This document shows, one piece after another, positions 52,555 through 61,965 of a stretch of 64,000 bases of DNA. The translations under genes were made by a program, and so were the position numbers. Below the pieces are notes generated by a model. It was not told where the DNA came from. It did not search any database and saw only the letters and a list, made by a program, of their open reading frames with translations. The number at the start of each line of letters is the position of its first letter. Within the stretch, counting starts at the first letter, position 1. The DNA comes from Streptomyces rishiriensis (GTDB taxonomy: Bacteria; Actinomycetota; Actinomycetes; Streptomycetales; Streptomycetaceae): positions 4,526,001 to 4,590,000 of the forward strand of contig NZ_JAUSWV010000002.1 in NCBI RefSeq assembly GCF_030815485.1. Direction: 5' to 3'.

Positions 52555-53664
52555 ATGCGTCGTATCGCCATAGCTGTGGTCGCCTCCACGATGTCCCTGT
52601 CGCTCGCCGGGTGCGGAATGCTGGGAGCCTCGGAGAACAGCAGCAGCGCGACACCGACCCGGAGCAACGACGTCACGGTGGGCGTGCTGATGCCGGAGAA
52701 GACCAACACCCGGTACGCGGACTTCGACTACCCCATCATCAAGAAGAAGGTCGCCGAGCTCACCCAGAACAAGGGCAGGACCGAGTACGCGAACGCCGAC
52801 GGGGAAGCCAAGGCGCAGCTCACCCAGATGCAGAAGATGATCGACGAGAAGGTCGACGTCATCCTGCTCGACGCCGTCGACTCGAAGTCGATCGCGGCGA
52901 TGGTGCAGAAGGCCAAGGACGCGGACATCCCCGTCATCGCCTACGACCGTCTGGCCCAGGGGCCGATCGACGGGTACGTCTCCTTCGACAACGAGCTCGT
53001 CGGCGAGGTGCAGGGCCGCACCCTCGTGGAGGCCATTCCCAACGTCCAGGCCAGCGACAAGATCGTCATGGTGAACGGCTCGCCCACCGACCCCAACGCC
53101 GGGCAGTTCAAGGCGGGCGCGCTCAACGAGCTCAGCGGCCGGGTCACGGTGGCGAAGTCGTACGACACCGACAAGTGGAGCCCCGAGGTCGCCGAGGCCA
53201 ACATGACGAAGGCGATCGAGGCGCTGGGCGTGTCCAACATCTCCGGCGTCTACTCCGCCAACGACGCCATGGCCGGCGGCATCATCAAGGCCCTGAAGGC
53301 CGCGGGCGTCAGCAGCGGCGACCTGCCCCCGATCACGGGCCAGGACGCGGAGTTGGCGGCCGTGCAGCGCATCCTCAGCGGTGAGCAGTTCATGAGCGTC
53401 TACAAGCCGTACCCCAGTGAGGCCGAGGCCGCCGCCGAGGCCGCCGTCGCCAAGGTCCAGGGTCGCGACCTCCAGTTCGACGCCCTCACCCGCGACCGGG
53501 TCGACAGCCCCACGAAGAAGGACATCCCGGCCAAGCTGGTGACCGTGGTCGCGCTGACGAAGGACAACCTCAAGTCGACCATCATCGCCGACGGCATCTA
53601 CAAGGTCTCCGAGATCTGCACCGCCAAGTACAAGGCTGCCTGCCAGGCCCTCGACCTCATCTGA
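52555..53664 (+). CDS. XylF-like sugar-binding lipoprotein (orphan)
   Basis: 369 residues with lipobox SLAGC (lipidated Cys ~20). Both lobes of a D-xylose-type periplasmic-binding-protein fold are intact: VGVLMPEKTNTRYADFDYP, EKVDVILLDAVDS, VIAYDRLAQGPIDGYVSFDNELVG, ISGVYSANDAMAGGIIKAL, ITGQDAELAAVQRILSGEQFMSVYK. Binds a pentose or similar sugar outside the cell. No permease or ATPase gene adjoins it, so it must serve a transporter elsewhere, or a sensor. A damaged paralogue lies at 514-1206. Confidence 0.93.
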   Translation: MRRIAIAVVASTMSLSLAGCGMLGASENSSSATPTRSNDVTVGVLMPEKTNTRYADFDYPIIKKKVAELTQNKGRTEYANADGEAKAQLTQMQKMIDEKVDVILLDAVDSKSIAAMVQKAKDADIPVIAYDRLAQGPIDGYVSFDNELVGEVQGRTLVEAIPNVQASDKIVMVNGSPTDPNAGQFKAGALNELSGRVTVAKSYDTDKWSPEVAEANMTKAIEALGVSNISGVYSANDAMAGGIIKALKAAGVSSGDLPPITGQDAELAAVQRILSGEQFMSVYKPYPSEAEAAAEAAVAKVQGRDLQFDALTRDRVDSPTKKDIPAKLVTVVALTKDNLKSTIIADGIYKVSEICTAKYKAACQALDLI

Positions 53665-53673
53665 GCCACGGTC

Positions 53674-53700
53674 TCCGGGCGGGCCGCCGGCCCGCCCGGA
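53674..53700 (+). terminator. Terminator after the XylF-like gene
   Basis: TCCGGGCGGGCCG and its exact complement around a single C, 9 bp past the stop. Confidence 0.75.
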
Positions 53701-54421
53701 CAGCGCCCGCGCCCCCGCCCGCTCCCACCGCTGACGCCACGCGGGAGAAGCCCTCCGGCGGCCTGCGGCCTCTCGGGCTCCTGCGGCCTCTCCGGCGCCT
53801 CCTAACCGTGTTCTCGATGACGTACACACCCCGCTGGGACCCGTACGTTGTCCAGGAGTCATGGAAGCCCCCGGCCTCGTCCTGGGCGTCCTGGGTCCTG
53901 CCGATGGCGATGCCCCTGCCGATGCCCCTGCCGATACCCCCGCCGATGCCCCTGCCCTTGCCGCGCCGCTGCCGATGCCGGTGATGCGTACCCCGCCGGG
54001 TGGGTCGGCGCCGTCCTCGAAGGCGCGGGCCATCTCGGCGGCGCGGGGAGGCAGTTCGCCCGGCGTGAGCGTCCGGAGCGCCGCCGGTGCCGGCTCGTGG
54101 GCCGTGCTGACCTCTTCAGGCCGCTCGAGCAGTGGGTCGGCCGTGGCCTGAGCCCGGCCGGACTCCCCCGTGGTCCGGCCGGGTTGGCTGCGCTCTCCCC
54201 CGAGTGGGGAGCACCCGGGGGCAAGCGAAACCAACGATGCACTGCGGCCGTCGCCCCGCACCACCGTCAGCTTGTTGCAGTGTGAGGGAAGGAGGCCGGG
54301 AGAAACAGGAACAGATCGGTGGTTTTCCGGGGCGTCGGCCGGGGCAGCCGTGTTGCGGAGCCGGTCCAGGCCGCGCATAGTTGCGCTCCGGAAGAGGCGT
54401 ACGGCGGGGGTGGGATGGGCG
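53701..54421. other. Unassigned 721-bp stretch with a coding-like minus frame
   Basis: No gene is certain. On the minus strand, about 54170-53860 reads a frame with nearly all third positions G/C (EPAPAALRTLTPGELPPRAAEM, RAFEDGADPPGG). It ends in (Ala-Gly/Ser)-rich repeats (GCATCGGCAGGG words, 53900-53945) but has no good start. It may be a remnant or an unannotated gene. 54200-54420 probably holds the promoter of the regulator at 54422. Confidence 0.35.
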
Positions 54422-55588
54422 ATGGCCGGGCACGGGACGGAGGAGCATCCACACGGTGCCGACCGACTGTGCGAGGCCGGGGATCGCGTGTATTCCCGGG
54501 CCGTACGGCGCGGTCGGGTGGCGCGGCTCGACGCCGAGCCGGTCCCGTGCCTCCTCGAGCTCGCTTTGCTGCACCCCGATCCCGACGACATGGACTGGCT
54601 GGTGCCGACCTCCCCGCAGGAGGTCATGACCCGGCTGCTGCGCGGTCTGTACGACGAGGTGAGCGCGAGCGGACGCCGGATGGGCTCGGCGGTCGCCGCC
54701 TTCGAGTGGTACGCGGGCCTGGGCGGCCCCACGCGGGGCGGGACGGCCGGCGAGGGTGCGGCGATCCGGGTCCTGGACGGCGCCTCCCGCATCCAGGCCG
54801 CCCTGGACGCGGCGACCGAGGCGTGCACGACCGAAGTCCTCACCGTGCAGCCCGGCGGCATCCGGCGTGAACACGAGCTGTCGGAAGGCCTGCACCGGGC
54901 GCTGGAGTTGCGCGGCCGGGGCGTGCGCATGCGGGACATCTACAACCACGTCGCCCGGCACGGCCAGGGGCTCCTCACTTACTTGGAGCTGATGGGCGAC
55001 GCGGTGGAGGCCCGCACGCTGGACGAGGTCATCGACCGGCTCATCCTCTTCGACCGCACGGTCGCCTTCATCCCGGCGAACACCGACCGCACGATGGCGC
55101 TGGAGCTGCGCCACCCGGCCCTCGTCTCCTACCTGGTGACGGTCTTCGAGCGGCTGTGGCGGCTGGCGATCCCGCTCACCGCGCCACTGCCCGAGACCAG
55201 GATCGACGGCATCTCGCACCGGGAGCAGTCCATCGCCGCCCTGCTGGCCGAGGGACACCAGGACGCGGTGATCGCCGAGCGGCTGGGCATCAGCGTCCGC
55301 ACCTGCCGTGCGCACATCGCACGGCTCTCGGAAACCCTGGGCGCGGCCAGCCGGACCCAGTTGGGGGTGCGGATCGCGCAGGTCGGCCTCGACCGGCCGT
55401 CCGGGGAGGCGGAGCCGTCGTCGCTCGGTGCCACGGCGGCGGGCGGAGGCCCGGGCCCGGCCGCCGCGCCCGCTGCTACACCTGCTCCCGCTGCTACACC
55501 TGCTCCTGCGCCTACACCTGCTCCTGGGCCTGCTCCGTCACCCGGTTCCGGTTCTGTTCCCGGTCAAGGATCCCCGACTGCCCGATGA
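54422..55588 (+). CDS. TrmB/PLD-like + LuxR-type HTH regulator, copy 1
   Basis: 388 residues from the ATG at 54422. An N-terminal helical part (DRLCEAGDRVYSRAVRRGRVARLDAEPVPCLLELALLHPDPDD) comes first. The middle PLD/TrmB-like domain contains ILTVQPGG-type text, RMRDIYNHVARHG and IDRLILFDRTVAFIPAN. The LuxR-type HTH is SIAALLAEGHQDAVIAERLGISVRTCRAHIARLSETLGAASRTQLG (~275-325). A Pro/Ala-repeat tail overlaps the 3' end of the convergent copy 2 by 77 bp. Members of this build act as DNA-binding regulators; ligand unknown. Confidence 0.85.
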   Translation: MAGHGTEEHPHGADRLCEAGDRVYSRAVRRGRVARLDAEPVPCLLELALLHPDPDDMDWLVPTSPQEVMTRLLRGLYDEVSASGRRMGSAVAAFEWYAGLGGPTRGGTAGEGAAIRVLDGASRIQAALDAATEACTTEVLTVQPGGIRREHELSEGLHRALELRGRGVRMRDIYNHVARHGQGLLTYLELMGDAVEARTLDEVIDRLILFDRTVAFIPANTDRTMALELRHPALVSYLVTVFERLWRLAIPLTAPLPETRIDGISHREQSIAALLAEGHQDAVIAERLGISVRTCRAHIARLSETLGAASRTQLGVRIAQVGLDRPSGEAEPSSLGATAAGGGPGPAAAPAATPAPAATPAPAPTPAPGPAPSPGSGSVPGQGSPTAR

Positions 55589-56543
55589 GATAGCCGAGTT
55601 GGGCGCGGCTCTCGCTGCCGAGGGTGGTGGCGAGTTTGGCGATGTGGACACGGGCGGTCCGGATGTTCATGCCGAGGCGGTCGGCGATGACGGCGTCGGT
55701 GTGTCCTTCGACGAGGAGTGCGGCGATGGCCTGCTGCCGGGGGGTGACGCCGTTGAGGGACGGGCGGTGCACGGCCTGGGGGTACATGGGGGTGGCCAGT
55801 CGCCAGAGACGGTCGAAGGTGATGGTGAAGTACGTCAGGAGGGCGGGGTGGCGGACCTCGAGGGCCAGTCGGCCGTCCTCGCCGGCGGGGATGAAGGCGA
55901 CCTTGCCGTCGATGACGATCAGACGGTCGGTGACCTCGTCGAGGGTGCGGGCCGCCACGTCGCCCCGTAGCTGCTCGTAGCGGGCCAGTACGAGGGGCTG
56001 GTGGCGCTGGGTGTGCTGGTAGAGGGTGCGGATACGGCAGCCCCGGTCGAGCAGCGCCTGGTCGCGGGCCATGGCCACCGTCTGGGCCGTCTCGCCGCGC
56101 GGGCCGCTGTAGTGGACGTTGGGCTGGATGCAGAGCAGTTCGTCCGTGGCCTCGGCCGTCGCCTCGGTGATGGCGCCGTTGATCTGTTCCGTGCCGCTGA
56201 GCAGTCGCAGGGAGGCGGGATCGGCGGCGGCGGTGCGGCTGCCGGTGATCCGCATCAGGGGTTCGAAGAGGGTGGCCAGCCGTTCCTCCCGTCGCCGTTC
56301 GTCGGCGATACGGGTGCCCGAGGCGCGCAGCAGCCGGTGCAGGGCCAGGGCCGGGGAGACGGGTTCGAGCTGGTCCGGGTCGTCCACGACCGGGTGCAGC
56401 AGGCCGAAGGACAGCAGACAGGGGGCCGCCGCCTCGGCTTCCTCGGTCTTGACCCGCCCGTCGCGCAGGGCCGCCTCGTAGAGGCTCGTGCCGGCGGCGC
56501 ACAGGTTCTCCACGCCGTGGTGGGAGTGCGGCGGCGCGTTCAC
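55512..56543 (-). CDS. TrmB/PLD-like + LuxR-type HTH regulator, copy 2
   Basis: 343 residues, colinear with copies 1 and 3: NLCAAGTSLYEAALRDGRV, CLLSFGLLHPVVDD, LLCIQPNVHYSGPRGE, RIRTLYQHTQRH, DRLIVIDGKVAFIPAGEDG, and the HTH QQAIAALLVEGHTDAVIADRLGMNIRTARVHIAKLATTLGSESRAQLG. Its 3' end overlaps that of convergent copy 1. Start ATG at 56543 lies just 5' of a slippage-prone repeat tract. Confidence 0.88.
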   Translation of the reverse strand: MNAPPHSHHGVENLCAAGTSLYEAALRDGRVKTEEAEAAAPCLLSFGLLHPVVDDPDQLEPVSPALALHRLLRASGTRIADERRREERLATLFEPLMRITGSRTAAADPASLRLLSGTEQINGAITEATAEATDELLCIQPNVHYSGPRGETAQTVAMARDQALLDRGCRIRTLYQHTQRHQPLVLARYEQLRGDVAARTLDEVTDRLIVIDGKVAFIPAGEDGRLALEVRHPALLTYFTITFDRLWRLATPMYPQAVHRPSLNGVTPRQQAIAALLVEGHTDAVIADRLGMNIRTARVHIAKLATTLGSESRAQLGYLIGQSGILDREQNRNRVTEQAQEQV

Positions 56544-56585
56544 TGCGAATCTCTCTCCTGTTCGAGACGACGGGCGGAGGATGGT

Positions 56586-56661
56586 GGGCGACGGGCGACG
56601 GGCGACGGGCGACGGGCGGCGGATGGTGGCCGGGTGGCCGGGTGGCCGGGTGGCCGGGTGG
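56586..56661. repeat. 7-bp and 8-bp tandem repeats between regulator copies 2 and 3
   Basis: Five GGGCGAC/GGGCGGC units (56586-56620) are followed by four perfect GGCCGGGT units (56628-56659), in the 174-bp spacer upstream of regulator copy 2 and downstream of copy 3. Perfect short tandem copies like these vary by slippage. Confidence 0.9.
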
Positions 56662-56717
56662 CAGCGGTGCTGCGGGCGTGCCGGTCCCGGTTCTCGGTTC
56701 CGGGCCCGCCCGCACGG

Positions 56718-57701
56718 TCAGGGTTCCTGTTTGAGGATCCCCGACTGGGCTATGAGGAAGCCGAGTTGGGCACGGCTGCCGCTGCCGAGAGCCGTGGCGA
56801 GTTTCGCTATGTGGGCTCGGCAGGTGCGGACGTTCATGCCCAGGCGGCGGGCTATGGCCTCGTCGACATGCCCCTCGACGAGGAGCTTGGCGATCGAGTG
56901 CTGGATGTCCGTGATGCCGTCGGGGGCGGTCTCGTAGGGAGCGCCGGTGGCCAGCGGTACCGCGCGGCCCCACATGAATTCGAACACCTTGATCAGGTAG
57001 CGGACGAGCCCCGGGTGGCGGAGTTCGAGGGCGACCTGTCCGTCGTCCCGGGTCGGGATGAAGGCGACGGTCTCGTCGCAGATGATCAGCCGCTCCACGA
57101 GTTCGTCGATGGTGCGGTACTCCACCTTGCCGTCGGTGAACTGGGAGACGTAGCCCAGCGTCTCGGGGCTGTAGCGGGCCGTGTGCTGGTAGAGGGTCCG
57201 GATCCGGCAGCCGCGTTCGATCAGCGGTCGGTCGCGCTCGAGGCCCTGCACGAGGGTGTGTTCGAGGCGCCGGCGGCTCGGCTGGACGGTGAGCATCTCG
57301 GTCTGGCACTGGGAGGTGGCCAGATCGAGTGCCGCGTTGATCCGGTCGATGCCCTCCAGCACCGTGATCGAGTGTGTGGTGGGCGTCGGCTGGGCGCTGA
57401 GGGTCATGAACGGCTCGAAAGCGTCGGCGAGCTCCACCGACAGCCGCCTGCGCCGGGTGATCTCGCGTTCGATCGGGTTGAGCAGCTGGGACAGGGCGAT
57501 CGACGGGGGTACCGGACGTAGCCAGTTCGCGTCGTCAGGGTCCGCATGAAGCAGGGCGAACTCCATCAAACACGGAGCAGGCTCCACGTCGGCGCGGGCT
57601 ATGCGGCCCGTCCGAAGAGCGTTCCCATAGAGACGGCGACCTTCCTCGCACAGCTCAGTCGACGCATGAGGATGTGTCTGCTTTGTCTCATTTTTCGTCA
57701 A
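56718..57701 (-). CDS. TrmB/PLD-like + LuxR-type HTH regulator, copy 3
   Basis: 327 residues. The pattern is the same as in copies 1 and 2: ELCEEGRRLYGNALRTGRIARADVEPAPCLMEFALLHADPDD; MLTVQPSRRRLEHTLVQGLERDRPLIERGCRIRTLYQHTARYSPETLG; ERLIICDETVAFIPTRDDG; HTH HSIAKLLVEGHVDEAIARRLGMNVRTCRAHIAKLATALG. It is divergent, with 112 bp between starts, from the DSTW-repeat peptide gene, the arrangement expected of a regulator and its target. The start codon context (ATG at 57701) is unambiguous. Confidence 0.88.
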   Translation of the reverse strand: MTKNETKQTHPHASTELCEEGRRLYGNALRTGRIARADVEPAPCLMEFALLHADPDDANWLRPVPPSIALSQLLNPIEREITRRRRLSVELADAFEPFMTLSAQPTPTTHSITVLEGIDRINAALDLATSQCQTEMLTVQPSRRRLEHTLVQGLERDRPLIERGCRIRTLYQHTARYSPETLGYVSQFTDGKVEYRTIDELVERLIICDETVAFIPTRDDGQVALELRHPGLVRYLIKVFEFMWGRAVPLATGAPYETAPDGITDIQHSIAKLLVEGHVDEAIARRLGMNVRTCRAHIAKLATALGSGSRAQLGFLIAQSGILKQEP

Positions 57702-57813
57702 ATCTCCACCCCCCAGGGTCCTGAACGTGCAGGAACATGATGCATCGATTGTGTGGCCATGACGTGCCCGAATGGGCCATCGTCGTAGTGGACGGGGGAG
57801 AGGTGACCTTCAA
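57702..57813. promoter_or_regulatory. Divergent promoter of regulator copy 3 and the DSTW peptide
   Basis: 112 bp, relatively A/T-rich around 57682-57760 (TTTTTCGTCAAATC, AACATGATGCATCGATTGTGTGG). ATGATGCATCGAT contains the near-palindrome ATCGAT/TGATGCATC. Likely operator for the neighbouring regulator. Confidence 0.45.
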
Positions 57814-58095
57814 ATGAGGACGAAGCCGACTATGCATAAGAGAATGCTTCGCTCGGCGCTTGCCGCCGCCTTCTCCGCTGCCTTGGCCTTCGGGGCGCTG
57901 AGTGGCCTTGCAGGAACGACGGGTGACACGGCGCGCGACAGTACCTGGAGCACGGGTACCGAGACCGTCGCAGCGCCCGCGGACAGTACGTGGGTCGCGC
58001 CCCGTGACAGCACGTGGGTGATCACGGCGGCAGGCGTGCCGGGTGACAGCACTTGGGTCGCTCCCAGCGACAGTACGTGGGTCGCCGAGTCATGA
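57814..58095 (+). CDS. Exported peptide with five DSTW repeats
   Basis: 93 residues from the ATG at 57814 (AGGTG eight bases upstream; an ATG at 57832 is the alternative). A basic head and hydrophobic stretch (MLRSALAAAFSAALAFGALSGLAG) form a signal peptide. The rest carries D-S-T-W at 42-45, 57-60, 65-68, 78-81 and 86-89, usually followed by V-A-P. The repeats use different synonymous codons (AGT/AGC, ACC/ACG/ACT), so the peptide, not the DNA, is conserved. No Cys. I know of no function; a secreted signal, a structural peptide or a RiPP-like precursor are candidates. Its stop overlaps the next start (ATGA). Confidence 0.85.
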   Translation: MRTKPTMHKRMLRSALAAAFSAALAFGALSGLAGTTGDTARDSTWSTGTETVAAPADSTWVAPRDSTWVITAAGVPGDSTWVAPSDSTWVAES

Positions 58096-58427
58096 CCACG
58101 CCACCCGACGACCGCTCCTTCCGCCGCGAAATGGCCACCGCCTACCGCTCCGGCTGGCACTTCATCGATCTGGTCACCGCCATCCCCCACAGTGGTGACT
58201 CGCTGATGGTGACCGTGTTCGGCGAGCCGGTGGTCGTGACGCGCGACGAGGACGAGGACGTACGGGCCTACCGGTGCCTGCGCAAGCCCCGGGGAGCGCC
58301 GCAGCCCGTGCGGTGCGCCATTCGGTACGGAATGATCTTTGTGAACCTGGACCAGCGGGACCACAGGCTCGTAGAGCCCGAGACGGCGCCCGTGAAGACC
58401 ATCTCAGCCACCCCCCGCAGTGCCTGA
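58092..58427 (+). CDS. Rieske-like protein lacking the usual cluster ligands
   Basis: 111 residues; the ATGA overlap couples it to the DSTW peptide. The text SGWHFIDLVTAIPHSGDSLMVTVFGEPVVVTRDEDEDVRAY resembles the first half of a Rieske domain of ring-hydroxylating oxygenases, and YGMIFVNLDQRD resembles the strand after it. The expected C-x-H…C-x2-H pair is missing: only RCLRKPRGAPQPVRC lies between. It looks like a Rieske fold with the cluster-binding core excised. Cytosolic by sequence. Role with the peptide unknown. Confidence 0.7.
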   Translation: MTTPPDDRSFRREMATAYRSGWHFIDLVTAIPHSGDSLMVTVFGEPVVVTRDEDEDVRAYRCLRKPRGAPQPVRCAIRYGMIFVNLDQRDHRLVEPETAPVKTISATPRSA

Positions 58428-58471
58428 CGCGATTCCCCCGTCGTAACAGATCGCTCAGGTGCTTCCCCCCG

Positions 58472-58510
58472 CAGCGGCGTCACCGTGACCTGAACACGGT
58501 GACGCCGCTG
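58472..58510 (+). terminator. Perfect 16-bp hairpin ending the DSTW unit
   Basis: CAGCGGCGTCACCGTG, loop ACCTGAA, exact complement, then TGTTT; 44 bp after the Rieske-like stop. Typical intrinsic terminator. Confidence 0.9.
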
Positions 58511-58607
58511 TGTTTACCGGGACATTTCCCTACATGCCCCTGCTTGAGCGTTGGCCGAAAAACGACGGAATCGGTTTTGGTCATCCGGGCCACCGGCGCC
58601 CCTCACG

Positions 58608-59021
58608 TCACCCGCGTCCCATCGCCCGGGTCAGCTCGATCTCGATCACCACGCGTGCGGGGTTCGGGCTCGGCGTGCGCCCGTAGCGCTCGGCGTACCG
58701 GCGCTCCGCCTCCGCGACCCGGTCCGGCTCCCCGCGTACGTACGCCCTGCCCTCCAGGGTGGCCCAGCGCCGGCCGTCCACCTGGCACACCGCGACCCGG
58801 GCGCCGTCCGGGCCCGCCGCCAGTACGTTGCCGACCTTCGTGCTGCGCTTGTCGGCGATGACCCGGGCGAGGCGGGCCCCGGGTTCGTAGGTCACTCCGA
58901 CCGGAACCACGTGCGGGCTGCCGTCCGGACGTGGTGTGGTCAGGGTGCACAGGTGCCGTTCGCGCCAGAAGGCGAGATACGGCGCGTCCGGGGCGCCCGG
59001 GTCCTGGGGGTATGCGGCCAT
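58608..59021 (-). CDS. Pyridoxamine 5'-phosphate oxidase-like (FMN/F420-binding split-barrel) protein
   Basis: 137 residues from the ATG at 59021. LAFWRERHLCTLTTPRPDGSPHVVPVGVTYEP, KRSTKVGNVLAAGPDGARVAVCQVDGRRWATLEGRAYVRG and the C-terminal ARVVIEIE form the PPOX split-barrel pattern. Actinobacterial versions of this size often bind F420; cofactor not readable here. Divergent from clpB, with the HAIR-like site between them. Confidence 0.88.
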   Translation of the reverse strand: MAAYPQDPGAPDAPYLAFWRERHLCTLTTPRPDGSPHVVPVGVTYEPGARLARVIADKRSTKVGNVLAAGPDGARVAVCQVDGRRWATLEGRAYVRGEPDRVAEAERRYAERYGRTPSPNPARVVIEIELTRAMGRG

Positions 59022-59060
59022 GGCCCGGAACCTAACCCCTTCCCGGACTCCCGCGCACAC

Positions 59061-59081
59061 CTTGAGCGGAATAGACTCAAC
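59061..59081 (+). promoter_or_regulatory. HAIR-type HspR operator of clpB
   Basis: CTTGAGC-N7-ACTCAAC: each arm differs by one base from the perfect dnaK site, and the seven-base spacer is kept. 61 bp upstream of the clpB GTG. ClpB is a known HspR target in Streptomyces, so the assignment is strong. Confidence 0.9.
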
Positions 59082-59142
59082 TTTGTGTACGCTGACTGAG
59101 TCAGACACGGGAGACTGCTGACGCCAGGAGGAGAAAGCGAAC

Positions 59143-61755
<2,613 letters not shown>

Positions 61756-61770
61756 CGTGCGGCAGGTCGC

Positions 61771-61812
61771 GGGCAGGGGCGGTGGGGCGAGAACACCCCA
61801 CGGCCCCTGCCC
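61771..61812 (+). terminator. Terminator after clpB
   Basis: GGGCAGGGGC and GCCCCTGCCC arms enclose an inner TGGGG/CCCCA stem; 15 bp past the stop, followed by CTTCC. Confidence 0.8.
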
Positions 61813-61965
61813 CTTCCGTTCCGGGGGCCGTGCCCCCGGACTGCCGCCGCTGCCCGCCCTGGACGGGCCCGGCCCCCACGCGCGCGCCCTCACCCGCCGG
61901 ACGGGCTGATCCACCGGCCGGGAGAGGAGATGTCCCGATCGGCCGGCGGGATCGGGCCGGCGGGG

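Noticed and set aside
57814..58095. Lanthipeptide or lasso-peptide precursor reading of the DSTW peptide
   Set aside because: It has no Cys, no leader of those types, a normal signal peptide, and no lanthionine synthetase, lasso cyclase or B-protein gene nearby.
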